From the NCBI GenBank assembly GCA_036897625.1, contig JAYMTA010000686.1, forward strand, positions 1 through 25,234: a stretch of DNA of 25,234 bases, read 5' to 3'. Both the position numbers and the translations under genes were made by a program. Positions 8,818 to 21,160 of this stretch are shown here, one piece after another; position 1 is the first letter of the stretch, and the number at the start of each line of letters is the position of its first letter. This stretch comes from Pelargonium cotyledonis. Lineage: Eukaryota > Streptophyta > Magnoliopsida > Geraniales > Geraniaceae. The notes beneath the pieces are model-generated. The model ran no database searches. It was not told where the DNA came from and saw only the letters and a program-made list of their open reading frames with translations.

Positions 8818-11800
8818 CTACACAAAAGACCAGTTGATGAAAGAGAAGGCAAGACAATGGACACTGTTCTCTTCTGTGGTGTGCACTTTCCATGCAATGG
8901 CTTGCTCGTAGGAGATGTGGCGCCCCATTGTCGACATGCAGATTCCAGCCGGCAGGTAAGCAAATCCCTGTTAAAACGTCAGAGTAAGCACATGCAAGTA
9001 CACGAGATGAAAAACAAATAGACTATATTTTCAACAGGAACCTGTTCCATTAATTTGGCAAAGTCAGCACATAATGCCTTGCGTCCCGACTCATCAAAGA
9101 TTTTATCCAAGGTGATGTCTTGGAGAGCCACTAGAGTTGTCTCTAACATGTCAAGCCCTGCTTGGTTTGCGAAGACAAAAACTGGCTGCGACTGCAACGA
9201 GGCCAACCATATTATTTTAGGACTTAAATATACTATAATCGCAAGAGAACTTGTTATTTGCAAATTGGGCGAAGTGTTCTTATGGAATAGTAATTATACC
9301 TTCAAGGAGCAGCATAAAATGGCATCCTGGTGCTGCCAGAGATGTTTCAACATTATATCACCAGCCAAAGAATCGGATGATTCGGATCTTAGCAAATTTG
9401 TCCCTAAATAGTAACTGAGTAAATGGTAAAAAAGAAGGATAATTAGCAAGTCGGTCCAACAACAAATCATAAAATAAGATATATTTAGAAAGAAATTATT
9501 ATGGGGTGAACTATCATAATGACGGTCACAAATTAGCATGAAGCAATCCTCAAAATGCAGACCAAGAGAACAATTAATGTGGAATGCAAATCTAGTTTAC
9601 CTATAACTTTGGCATATCCAGTTAGATAATGTGAGGGCTTCAGGAGAGCCAGGTGAAAACTTTGGACCCATAGTAGGGCTCAATCCGGACGGAGATATGG
9701 CCATGGCAACTCTCTGCACAGAGGAAACGACACTACGTACATACTGGCGTGCCATGGTTGCCACATTCTCTTGCAAATTACTTTCAAAAGGGAACTGGAA
9801 GGCAATAGTCAGAACTGATCGCATGTTGTGAGCCGATGACGAATCTCCTGCAGCGTCGTTTGTTGCAGGACCCACTTCAAGACTGGATGTCAGATCCAGG
9901 GTTCGATGTGTGATCAATTTATCCTGTGCATCACTCTGCATGGCAATAAACATCACTACACTGGAGGAAGACAATGGCTAGAAAACTAGTTTATCAAACT
10001 GGATACACATCTTTGCCCAGCATTTAAAGACAGAAACTAGATATGAGATGTATTTTCTTTTACAGCTAACGCTATTTCTAGTCATAAAGTCATGATGTAG
10101 AACCATAATTAAGATGGAAAATGAAGTACTGAAAATGTGCCGTTAAACTCAACTGATTTTGATTCCAATGGTATTATGCGGAAACCAGAGGGTAGTAGTG
10201 GAGCATCATCAGGAAACATTTCATCAATTGGAGCAAAAACAAGTTCAGAACAGGCTCCCACGGCATTTTCATCAATTCCACTACATATCTGCCAAAGTTG
10301 AGATGATTAGGAAAAGCACAAAAAAGGCATGAAATTCATAAACATAAATATGATATTAAAAAGCACCTGCAGGAGATGAATATCCCTCGATACGAATGTA
10401 TCTTCTTGAGCAAGAGAATGGCCCTCTAGCCGAATAACTTCAATCAACTGGGAAATACAACGACAATGAGGGTTAAGTACTATATAAGAATAATACACCC
10501 ACGTAGATCTAAACCAACATAAAGTGTAAGGCTTTCGTCAAGTGAAGGCAAAATTTAAACTCATTTAAGGAAAAGGGGAAAAATATATTGAGGCAACAAG
10601 GAACTAATCCTTGGATACCTTTAACACTTGAAGCAAAATAGGAAAAAGTTAACAACAGATAGATGGATTATAACAAATTGAGATTCACATGATTGCCTAT
10701 TAAAAAATAGCACTCATAAGAGAAGAAAAAGAAAAGACGTACTACCGAATGACATACCTCTTCATGTTCAATTGTGTGGCCAAGTGGCATGATGGTTTGG
10801 CTTCCAGTGAACCGTGTGGGTCTCATCCCAGGATATGAATATGTACCAGCTTTTAACGATTGAGCAGAATATGCATCAACATTAAAATCAGCCCATTCTG
10901 AACGGTGCTCCCTCAGGAAACGAACCAGCACTGCCGGAGGGACATTCTAGCAAGGAAAAAAAAAAGAATTAGGACAGTCCCACAAACTCAAAGCCTAGAG
11001 ATGTTGGATCAACTAAGCCCCTTTCAGCATACACAAACATCAGAGATCAAACTGATAACCAGCATACTAATTTCAACAATATAAGGTTTAACATTGCACA
11101 ATTAAGAGTGAACTATAATAAAAAAACTATTTCAGTTACTCAACAGGGGGGTCCTATAGAGTGATGGGCGATGTTGAATCCACGAAACAAATCTACAATC
11201 TATTTAGTGAAGAATTTCAAAATAGGGTTCAATTTTTTTGCACAATATCAGGGCTAAAGATCAACTGATAGCCAATGAATACTAAAAAACAATTGTAAGG
11301 GAAATTTTACACTCATAATGGCAGTTTAAGAACTCACTTGAAGTAGCATGGAAGCCTTGGCACATAGAATCCCTCCGAGGAATCCAGTAGGATTAGAGGT
11401 AGAACTTAAATTCTTTGAGGAATTAACTCCAATTATTACATCATCTGCCCCATCACAATTCATTAATGACCAGCCATCATCATTAAACCCACTGATGGCA
11501 TCATTGAAGCCTCTGCAAGAAAATGACATACACAATTGATTTCAAATCTAGAAATATTGAACCAGGTGAGCGTGAACATGAATATAGTCAAAGAGAATAA
11601 GAGAAACCAATAAACCAAGACCATCCAACTACCTGCTCAATCTTTGGCTAAAAGTTCTGAGAACAGCAGGCTGCCGGCCCAAACCATATACCACCTCACC
11701 ACTTGTCTCCTGAGCTATTTGCCTGATGTAGCGCAGTGCCTGCGACGAAAAAGATTGATCAGTCGCCCATTTCAGTAGTAGGATATTGGCTACTAAAGTA

Positions 11801-14331
11801 GAACTTAACTCCAAATTCAGTAACCCCAACTATATCACATACACAACGAGAATAGAAACTCACTCACCGAAATAGTCATTTTCTGGGCCACTACTTTTGA
11901 TGATTCATAAAGAGGTCTCAGAACTTCGGGGACACTCCATGCCTGTAGTAAGATGGATGCAAGCTTTATAAATTCATGTTCTCAAGAAAGGATTCATTTC
12001 AGATGCTATATCTTAGAAGCCAAACCTCAAGATTTAGGTGGTCAACAATATGTATTATTGACCCTCCACCCTCACAGGGCCTTATAAGATAGCCAGAAGG
12101 AAGCATTTCGGCTCTCACAAACTGAGAAGCTGCTGCTGCATTTGGGCCGGCACCAGAACCAGAAAGGGATCTCTCACAGACCTACACATTTATACATCAG
12201 AAATATAAGCATCATATTAAAGATGCACTCTTTAGAACACGGTGCTATATACCAACCCCTGTGCTAAAAGTTCGGCAAATTAGATATCAATTTTCATTCA
12301 TTGACATTTGGCAAGACAACGATAGAAAAGGAAATGACTTCTTAAATTCAGATATTTTCCTTTTTTCTTCTTTCTTTTTATTTATTTCAAGATATTGGGA
12401 TATTCTAAAAGGAAGTACAGTGGTAAATGTAGGAGAACAAAGGAAAAACATACCACTAGACTGCCGTTGTCTAGACTCGTAGTGTATCTTAGAGTCCAGA
12501 AATCCCTTGCAGGAGCCAAAGTAGTTGGAGCAAATGTCTGCAGCAAACTCCATTTAATTTAATGCTCTCAATAAATACATATCAAAAGAAAACAGCATAA
12601 ATGTAAAGAAGGCTTCGGTAATTCAAGCTAACCTGTGTATATACAAGTTCAATGATCCCTCCATTTCCAGCAGGAAACATGGTAAAAACTTCAAGGCTCC
12701 GACAATCACGAAACCAAGAAGGACGATCTTTAAGGATCTCTGAAATCTGTCAATTTATAATAAAAACAGATGCATCCATATCAAAAGAGCCAAACATTGA
12801 TTGGAAAGAAGCATCTCAAACTGTCCATAGAAACTAGCCTACACACCTTTGTTGGTTCTAAACTCACAAGACCGCAGGCTCGAGCTGCCACCCCACTGCA
12901 ACTTTGTGAAATGGCAAAGATACCAACCGAATCCGGACCAGGCTGAAATGAAGTTAAAAATAAGCTCGGTATGAATTGGCCTAGTGGGTAAGTACTACTA
13001 GATGAGTACACAAAATTGAACAACGAAAACACATATATCGTAAGAGAATCAAAACCTTCATCCCAGGCATCTGGACCCAATCGACAGCAGTTCCTGTAGC
13101 CTTTGAAAGGAACTCTGCCAAGGTCTCCTCTGCAATAGAGAGAAGTCTGCCCACAATAATATTCAAATCAGATCAGAAACAGAAAACGATTTACAGTACT
13201 AGAGGAATTTAACACAGATAGTAAATAGCCTTTGAGCGTTACCCAGCAGGGTTATTGGCATCTCTCAAAGAATGCTGAGGAGTGGTAACCACAGAATCGC
13301 AGCTTGCATCAGTAGTTGCCGCTGATGCCTGAAGAAAAATCAATCACAAATTAGAATTCATGTCAAATGATCTCAACTGCAGTTGGTACTAACATCCCTA
13401 AGATGTCTCAATTTGGCATTAACCATATTCAGTAAAGAAAACCCCTAAAAGAACAAGTTAACCAAAGATGATAAGTATGCTACTTGAATAATAAGACAAA
13501 CAGAAAATCATAGACCAATACATAACTACCATACAAGATCAAAGATGATGTGGAACAAGGAAATGTAAAGATTTGATGGTCTACAAGTAAAACACAGAAT
13601 CCGACCATAATTCTTTCTGATTTTACAGTGACAAACTCATAAGTAGAAAGAGATCCACAAACATAAAAAGAAAACCTAAGGGAGTACAGACTCACAGATT
13701 GCAATTGCTGCCTCATATACCCATTCTCACAAACCAACTGTGACACCTGTTTCTGCAGGCGATCATTCTCCTCCATCAACAGCTTGTTCATAGCAGTCAA
13801 TTTCCTATTTACAGTCTGGAGTCTTGATGCCTCTTTCCTCTGCTTCTCTCGACACCTGCAAAGCCAAACACACCATTATAATTCACCAAACAAACAACCC
13901 AATTGAAAAGCCTTCATTTTTCTTAATCACTATTCAGCAAAAGACAAAACCCATAACCACAAATCATCACACCTAGACAGACACATTAATTGTGTTCAAA
14001 ACTCGACCCATAACCACAAAGCTAAGATTTTGAGCTCAAAACAAAGCAAGAAGAGGTCAAATAACGTTGGGTATGGAGATTTTCTAAAACAATACCTTCT
14101 GTTCTGAAACCAGACTTTGATCTGCTTAGGCTCGATGTTGGAAAGAATGGGGCACTCCCGGATCAGTTGCTGCCGGCGCATAGAACTAGGTTTAGGACAC
14201 TCGGCGTAGACTCGCTCCAGAGCTTCGACCTGCTCGGCGGTGTACCGGACGTACTTTCCGGTGGCATCAAGATGCTTGGTGATGCTCCCGCCGCTGCTGC
14301 TCTCTCTGTGATGCGCCACCGCCATCGCCAT
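8818..14331 (-). CDS. REV: REVOLUTA-type class III HD-ZIP transcription factor, 18 coding exons, 844 aa
   Basis: Coding exons: 14331-14096, 13855-13696, 13328-13243, 13146-13056, 12942-12847, 12746-12633, 12537-12454, 12181-12026, 11942-11868, 11739-11633, 11512-11338, 10946-10758, 10447-10367, 10288-10154, 9935-9601, 9414-9300, 9191-9042, 8967-8818. All junctions are GT..AG and join in frame to 2535 nt; Arabidopsis REV has 842 residues. The homeodomain is at about 26-88 with WFQNRR. The zipper has Leu at 91, 98, 105, 112 and 119, then Met126. START/SAD run from about 162 to 690. A MEKHLA domain (about 700-843) ends in FSFINWSFV. Members of this family are nuclear activators that set adaxial organ polarity, meristem and vascular patterning. 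REV identity rests on the N terminus (MAMAVAHHRE), the MEKHLA region and whole-length similarity to remembered REV proteins. The mRNA carries a miR165/166 site. The start ATG precedes the homeodomain at the family's usual distance. Confidence 0.96.
12933..13066 (-). promoter_or_regulatory. REV: miR165/166 target site split across the exon 4/exon 5 junction
   Basis: Exon 4 ends with CTGGGATGAAG (13066-13056) and exon 5 begins with CCTGGTCCGG (12942-12933). Splicing creates a 21-nt site in the START-domain coding region (codons for PGMK and PGPD, residues 188-195). It pairs with miR165/166 apart from two mismatches near the miRNA 3' end and two G:U pairs. The intron (12943-13055) interrupts it, so only spliced mRNA is a target. 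Ten site bases lie 3' of the junction, so the expected slicing position falls at the junction itself. Conservation of this site across the family is established. Confidence 0.93.
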
Positions 14332-14422
14332 TTCTTCACCCAGAAACCGAAAGAACTCAAAAACCCAGAAAAGGAGCAGTTTTCGGAGAGCTAGTTGCTC
14401 TGTGTCGTATTAAGAGAAATGA

Positions 14423-14429
14423 ATTTATA
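14423..14429 (-). promoter_or_regulatory. REV: Proximal TATA-like box of REV
   Basis: The minus strand reads CTATAAATTC. It is 92 nt upstream of the REV start codon and would place transcription start around 14390-14400, leaving a 60-70 nt leader. If transcription starts further upstream, this word would merely lie within the leader. Confidence 0.45.
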
Positions 14430-14771
14430 GCGAGAGACGAGAAACGGACAGGCTCGATTAGTGCTCCCAAAAGATTCCTGGTGACGGTGTGTTGTATGGC
14501 GTGAGCAACTCTTGGAGCTCGTTGGACCAAGGTAAATGACAAACGTTTTCAGCGAGGTTTTTGCTAGATACAGACACTAGAGACTTTTATTTTTTCAGAA
14601 ACTTCCGTTATTGGTAGAGTAGATGATGATTTGATATCAAGAACTGCCCTCTTTTCTCCTTATCTCTTACCTAAACAAAACAAAACAGTCTCGAAAATGT
14701 CCAAAAACGAAACATTTCTTAATTTTCTCGAACCCAAACACTCTCTATTCAAAAACCCAGTAGAGCTTCAA

Positions 14772-14843
14772 TCAGGGATGCTCCCAGAACTTCCTGGAGA
14801 AAGTGAAAGGCCTATGACTACTCAGTTTGTGGTGTTGAGGCAT
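14772..14843 (-). other. Candidate uORF of 23 codons in the possible REV leader
   Basis: ATG at 14843-14841, TGA at 14774-14772. The predicted peptide begins MPQHHKL and ends KFWEHP. It overlaps the other candidate uORF in a different frame. It matters only if transcription starts upstream of about 14890. Confidence 0.2.
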
Positions 14844-14884
14844 TGGAAGATAGCAACAGAGAGAAGCAGAGAAACCCAAATCAT
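14822..14884 (-). other. Candidate uORF of 20 codons in the possible REV leader
   Basis: ATG at 14884-14882, TGA at 14824-14822. The predicted peptide is strongly hydrophobic (MIWVSLLLSVAIF...). It would be met before the MPQHHKL uORF by a scanning ribosome. Expression depends on the unproven long leader. Confidence 0.2.
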
Positions 14885-15060
14885 GGCTTGATAAATACTA
14901 TGATCTTCTTGTGGTTGTCAATGGAAGAAGAAGAAGGAGAATAAGAAGAAGCTGTATTTATTAATCATGTATCAGAATACATAAACAGAGAGAAGAGGAA
15001 GAGGGAAAAGAACAGGGAGGCTACGGAAAACAGAGGAGCAGAGAACAGAACTTCTCTATG

Positions 15061-17000
15061 AGCTGATCTGATACAGTGTCAATGAATAAAATATGAATAA
15101 TATAAATAAAAAGAGGTTCAATTTGCACGTTAATCGAGGAAGTTGGAGCAACAGTGCAGTGTTGGGTTGTTTATTTCTTTTTCTTTTCTTCAAAAAAAAA
15201 CAGAGATTTCGGCGCATTTACGCGGTTGTCCCTATTGTTTGTTCAAAATGACACGCTAGCCCCCAGCACCACCACCAGTACTGATGAATCTGAACTCAAA
15301 TGTCACGTCTCTCTCTGCTAATTTCTCAGTAACTAATGAATCAACCAACCATAAGTTACAGTTGTTTGTGCTCTGCTCAAGAGAAACAGTAACAATGGTG
15401 TTTTGGTCAAATCGTTTCTGGTCTCTGTTAATGAAAGTTGAAAACAGTAATGAGTTTCATGATCAGTCAAACATGCATAACAGTGACGCAACAACACAAC
15501 CCAGAAAGTTTCAAGCTTGAAGATGAAGATGAAGACCAATTAAGTGCAGTTTGATTACAAATTCTCTTAACTTGACTTTGACCCATTTGATTGAATAGTA
15601 ACAACCATTTCCTCGTTGCATTTCGACTGTTGTTTCCTCTTTGGTTGGGTCAGTTTGACACTCCTTGGTTGTTCGGTCTTTTTGTTGACGTTTTTTGTCT
15701 AACAATCACTTAAATGGGTGCTCAGTTAAACATTTTGTTGAAAAGAGAAATACAAACTATTAGAAAACAAAGGCCTAGAAAAATGGTTTAAAGTTCTCAA
15801 CCACTAGTGTGTACTGGCTAAAAAATTTCATGATGTAAGCAAAAATATACCTGTTTTATTTGTGAGTTTGACAATCTGAATCGATTCAAAGTCTGAACTG
15901 ACGCTAATATATCCCTTAAAACTCGGACAAAAATGACTCATTATTATACAAGGTCTCAGCATACATGACACCAACAATTTTATTATTACAAGCATGTCTT
16001 TGAAATAGGTTGTGGCATGCGCATATCCTATATATACGGGGATTGTTTTTCCAGTCACTGTCTTCAAAATTAGCTGCTTGCCGTGTGTTTATCCATTATT
16101 TGATGATTTCAGTGACCACATTTGGCCTATAACAACTACCCTATAAGTGCATGTAAGGACACTCTTGTAATGCTTATTTCAAGTTATTTTGTTTTATCAA
16201 CCCGCTTGCTCCGCAAACATCTCAGCATCACCTACTTGAGTCGTGGTGATGCTAGTGTATGTGAAGACCTCGTAGTTGAAAATATTTATAGAACTAGTTT
16301 CTTTGATTTTGATTGATGGAAAACATTTAAATACATAAAATATAGGCATGGGTGATCTAAGTAGATCTTTTGGACTAAATCGTGTGAACCTCGAGTCGTT
16401 TGATGAGTCGTGTGGATTGTGGGTTGAACTGTATGTTTCATGTTTTAAATTAGTCCACATCAGATCGAGAATATGCAAATTTGGGAAAGTCAGACGAAAA
16501 TGAACAGTCTGGCTTGGATGCGGCCACGTCCATGTGCCACATTAGGTCGGTTCAATGTTATTTTTGCATATTTTCGCCTATATTCTTACTAAGAGATGTT
16601 CATATGGATATTCATATATTGAAATTTTGAATTCTTCAAATACTTAATAGTCATTATTTTTTAATAAGACTCAAATCTCAACTTTGGGGGTCGACATATG
16701 TTTCAAGCGAACTCATGAGAAATGTGCAAGTGTAATAGGGGGCATAATAGTAAGAAGATGTATGATGCAACCTAAGGATTCATCCAAAGTTCATATCGTA
16801 GATACAACAAATCATGTATTCATAAAAGTAACACTTTAAATCATAAAATAAAATGACGCACACGAGACTTGTCTAATTAAAATGTAATCGAATATCAACG
16901 AGATAATGGCTTGTGGGTCAATTCCTAACTCAAATCGCCCTTAAGCGGATCCTGCTAACACCTTCTCGACTTCAACAATTTAATCCGAACAAATTTAGTC
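15061..17000. other. Distal REV upstream region, no gene recognised
   Basis: AT-rich sequence with no supported coding region. 15240-15720 is somewhat less AT-rich and could hold REV control elements. 15780-17000 has scattered short open frames on both strands with no domains. A phrase at about 16451 (TTAGTCCACATCAGATCGAG) faintly resembles termini of plant repeats; no element can be delimited. Confidence 0.4.
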
Positions 17001-17201
17001 TCTTCCACAGTAGGTAATAGTAATATGAAGAAGAAAAAAGAAGATGGCAATGTGGAGAATAAGAAGAAAGGAAAAGGACAAAAGTGGGAAGCAGAGATAT
17101 GGTAGGCGGTTTCTTAATTCCAGACCAGAGTGTTATTTAAGTGGAAAAGAAATCAAAAGGTGTCTTTCTTTATTTTTATTTTTATTATTTAAATATAAAT
17201 C

Positions 17202-17343
17202 GGGCGGGCGGGCGCGATCCGTCGGCGCACATTAGCCATGGTCGGTATTCAATTATTTTATTTATTTATAGATAATATAAAAACCCCGTGATGACGTGTC
17301 AAAATGTGTAGCTTTTGGCATGCGTGAAAAGTAAAGTCACGTG
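17202..17343. promoter_or_regulatory. Cluster of GC-rich and ACGT-core motifs
   Basis: A GGGCGGGCGGGCG run (17202-17214) is followed by TGACGTGTCA (17292-17301), an almost palindromic bZIP-type site, and by a CACGTG G-box (17338-17343) within GTCACGTGGTGAC. These stand out from AT-rich flanks and resemble plant promoter elements. The nearest recognised genes are about 3 kb (REV) and over 4 kb (DRB2 3' end) away, so the target is unclear. Confidence 0.35.
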
Positions 17344-17435
17344 GTGACCACCGCAGAGGAGAGCCATATCTGCCTGTCTCTCCATTCTGAGAATAACACA
17401 TTATTTTGTGTTCGCAATTTTGCATCTCAAGCAAC

Positions 17436-17465
17436 ATTTTTATTTTATTTTATTTTATTTTTTGT
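17436..17465. repeat. (TTTTA)n low-complexity repeat
   Basis: About five units of ATTTT in tandem within a T-rich stretch; a simple-sequence repeat without apparent function. Confidence 0.8.
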
Positions 17466-17599
17466 ATTTTCTTATGAAGTTAAATACAATCTTTTTCACA
17501 CAATCATTGTATTGAATTCTTTTATTTTATTTTATACTTCCATGTTTGTGTTGGCTACAATCGTGTGCACATGACTCCACCGCAAGAATCTGCGACTGC

Positions 17600-20010
17600 A
17601 TGCATCACATTCTGATGTATAAATATCAAATCAAAAATGGTGTGCTGTCGTGCTAGGAATTGAATGCTAACTTATGACTGTAAACTCTTATTAATGTTTT
17701 TTTTTCGGGTTTATATATATCTATACGCATATATATTTAATGTAGTCTGACGTGAATTAATAACGACCACATATCTCCTAAATTGAAAAGAGATGAGGTG
17801 AAACTCGAACAAGTTTGAAGAGATAAAAAATAATCATGTGGCTGAATATATGTTACGTCAACCTATATACATTATACGTGCATGTAAATACATGCAAGGC
17901 CCTCTTCCTTAATATTATGTCTTAAAATATACATTTCATTTTTAAAATAAAAGTTGCAATATATTAATTTGTAACTAACAATTAAAAAGATAAATAGTAA
18001 ACTGACATGTGATGTGTGAGCGTTACATCGATACTTTAGTGAAGATAAAAACTCTAAAAAACTTGAGTAGCGGTAGATGACATCTGTTGTATCATTCATT
18101 CAATACATAATATATTTTCAAAATCACAATAAGCATGCGACAATAAAAAAAAAATATTTGAGCAACATAAATTCAATTAAAACTACCAAATTTAGTAGAG
18201 ATGGATCTTATTTTAGTGCATAAGCTTATAAAGTCCACATAAATGTCCAAACAAGTTCATGAACTCTCAAATTTAAATCAACCAAATCAATTCAATCACC
18301 ACCTTTTATGTTGTTTAGCAAGAGAATTGAATTTTATGAACCTATCATTTTCAACAGGTTTCACATAAATCCAACACATTATGCATATCAAATACAATAT
18401 ATATAGAGATGATATAAAGATGTACAATGAATGGGGTATGATGAGAAATAAGAAAGTCAAATGGGTACATATTTATTTATCTTTTGTAAAGTTTAGGGAG
18501 TGATGGAATTAACATCCTTCCACTTTGTCTCCTCAAAATATTATTTAGTTTCTTCACCAATATTGGGTGTGGTTTTGCTTTTTCTCTTAGCAAAGGAATA
18601 TAAGCCTCCTTTTGGGCCCCATCATCATTTCAATCAAAGCCCATCTCCATCTCTCAATACACAAAGAAATGTGAAAACATTTTGTTCAGTATAAATCAAT
18701 AGAATGCTGAAGTGTCATTGCTTTGAGTTGATGGTGTCATTGAAGTGGAGACTAGACCCCACACCCAAAACCCTAGTGAGCCCACCAATCCATTGCTTGC
18801 TTGTTTGGCACACCAACACAACTTGCAATCTTTATTTTAGTGTCACAAACAAGAAGAACAAGTGTTCCCTTCACTCCCTCTTTTCTTTACTTCTTTCAAC
18901 ATCATTTCACCATCCCATGCTTCTCTTCTTTTCACCAACAAAAAGCTTTATCCCACAATTGGATGAAAAAGAAAAGGAGGGATTGAGTTGAGATTTGTGT
19001 TCATTCGCTATCAGTCGGTGACACCGTTTTCATGTAGCTTACTTGACTTCATACTTCAAAATCTAAACATACTTTTTTAACTGTTGAACGCGGTTTAGTG
19101 TGAGGTTAAATTAGTCAATAACGTGATTAACAATTTTTGACTTGCGATACAATATTAATATAGGACGTTGAGTGGAGAGTGATAATTTGGTACAAAAATG
19201 TGATTAGGAGATTTAAATTGGGTGGTTAGGGACAATGTGTTGGGTGGTAATTGGTTGTGGCGTTTCTTTTGGGAAAAGTGTCCCTAATCACGCAAGATTT
19301 GGAAAGGAAAGGTTGGGCGATTGAGTGAGTGGAGGACCCCTGAAAATGAGGTGCTGAATGGGCTGCTACTACTGCAACCATCAGTATCATTTTATGGCCC
19401 TAACAAATCTACTACAACTACTAGTGTATTTCCTACTATTTGGACCACTTCATTTGTATCTTTCCACTAATCTTTTGCTTGACAAGTAATATAGAGTCTC
19501 GTCAAAACAATTGATGGTCGACACTTAGTCAAGATAAAAAATGAAGTGAAATGATCAAACGAGTACAAATTCATGAAAACGGTTATGAGTGACAGTTCAT
19601 GAAATAATATATTATCGTTGATTTGACTGAATCTTAGTTAATACAAAGCAGGTTGACATTCTCAAACAAAATACTTTCAAAAAGAAAGTTCAAATAGTTA
19701 TGACACAACAACGATACATCTCTAACATGATTTTCCTATCCACGCTTACATTAATTTTCAGAATATACATGTTTTCGTTTTTAACGGTCAGCTCTATACA
19801 TTAAAAAATAAGAGATTTTCAAATGTAAGAAACGTCGTCACAATTGAATCTCAAATGATTATTTGATTTCTTAATATCATAATATTTAAATGTGTTTATA
19901 TTTTTTGTTTGGTTAAAAGTTTGAAATGATTCATGTGATAAAGGACAGAATGTGGTTTGAATATGAAAAAAAATGAGGAGTTATAGCTAAATAGATGAAA
20001 AGCATTAATT
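17600..20010. other. Intergenic DNA, no gene recognised
   Basis: 17600-18490 is very AT-rich. 18490-19000 is richer in C and T on the + strand and has overlapping short open frames (18500-18694, 18704-18991) with Ser/Phe/Pro-rich products typical of pyrimidine-rich DNA. 19000-20010 contains no coding signal. No tRNA, rRNA or known conserved miRNA sequence was noticed. Confidence 0.45.
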
Positions 20011-20013
20011 AGG

Positions 20014-20034
20014 AGGCAGAGGCAGAGGCAGAGG
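20014..20034. repeat. (GGCAGA)3 microsatellite
   Basis: Three perfect hexamer units followed by GG in non-coding DNA. Confidence 0.85.
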
Positions 20035-21160
20035 TTTCAATAATATGATGCTCCATTGTGAATGTGATGTTCCTTTTATTTATAGAAAAAAGGAGGACTT
20101 GTTGCTTTGCTTCATCATCACTTCTAGATTTCAGGCTTTGTGGTCAATTTAGCCTGTCCCAAGTCTCAAGTCTGGTCTCTCTCATTCCATTCACCACAGT
20201 CACTACCTTAGTGCCCTGTGGGTCTCACCAGTTTCTAAGAGTTGAATTTTTTTTTTTTCTCCAACTCTTGTGCTGGGAATGGGATGGGAGGATCATATTC
20301 ATGTTTTGGTAGTTAAGTTTTGTGCTCTTTTCAGTCCTATCATATCTGTTTTTGTCAACCTTTTCATTTCAAAACAAAACCTCTTTTTCATTTTTAGTCT
20401 TTTGAGTAATAGTAAGGTCCAAAGGTAGACTTAGTTGAGAGCGTTACTATTAATATGTGCAAAACGTGCAACTTTTTATACCTTTTGATTGAGAATGAAC
20501 CAATTTTTTATACTTTATATTTTATAATGCAACACATGTGTTTCCCGTCAATTCAGCTCTTGAAAATATTAAGTAAATAACATGTACAACTTCTAGGGGT
20601 TGCCAATGAGAAACAAAGAAACATAGAAACCAGAAGAAAGAAAAGAACAAGCGAACGGTGAGATTGACGAACATGCTATCGTCGTCGAGAGTCGCAAATC
20701 AAAATTGGCGAGAGAATCGTTGCTAAGAAACTTATTTATTGATGAAATTATGATTTATTTAAATTTTATTATAGCATGTAACCTTCAAAATGATTGGAAC
20801 AACTTTGTTTAGAAGATGCTGGAATCATTAGTGCCTAGCAGTTTTTCATAGATCGATATTTACTCTAAGTCCCTAAAAAATTAGCATAGTGATAAATGAA
20901 ATGAATAAATCGGTTGAATTACGTACACTTGCTAAATTATGGAAAAAAAACGAGAGCTATCCCGTGATGTAGATAATAGAAATAATCAATGGTATTTTGG
21001 TGCATTAGCAAAAGAGAATTTGGTGTTGGATTATATTTCACTCTTAGTTTATAGTACCATATGGTGATTACACTTTGAAGTTTGAATAACTCCAGAAATA
21101 GCATCATTGCAGACATAAATTGATGGATGATTGGCAAAGAAACAAACAAAGACTAACCTA
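20035..21160. other. Intergenic DNA with a short T-loop hairpin
   Basis: No gene is supported. AAGAGTTG (20237-20244) pairs with CAACTCTT (20262-20269) around a T-rich loop. 20580-20730 has a different texture (GCGAACGGTGAGATTGACG), perhaps from an old repeat, but no boundaries were found. Confidence 0.4.

Larger units (their letters stand above)
14332..15060 (-). other. REV: Upstream region or possible long 5' leader of REV
   Basis: On the minus strand this begins with long pyrimidine-rich runs (complement of 14987-15020 and 14924-14950), typical of plant leaders. It contains splice-like words: CTCCAG|G near 14800 and TTTAG|GTAAGA near 14672. A candidate distal TATA-like word (TTTATATTA) lies just upstream near 15098-15106. 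This would give a leader of up to about 700 nt, perhaps with an intron. A proximal TATA box at 14423 supports a short leader instead. The sequence alone does not decide between them. Confidence 0.35.

Noticed and set aside
13996..14331. Reading the first REV exon as a 111-residue separate protein
   Set aside because: The frame runs past a good splice donor (AGAAG|GTATTG) into an intron; splicing to 13855 restores the homeodomain sequence CREKQRKE.
14163..14394. + strand frame opposite REV exon 1
   Set aside because: Antisense shadow of the homeodomain exon.
16445..16480. TTAGTCCACATCAGATCGAG phrase resembling ends of dispersed plant repeats
   Set aside because: Resemblance is partial and no second end, target-site duplication or poly(A) tail was found.
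18500..18991. Overlapping + strand frames in a pyrimidine-rich stretch
   Set aside because: Composition-driven frames rich in Ser/Phe/Pro with no domain, no splice structure and no family resemblance.
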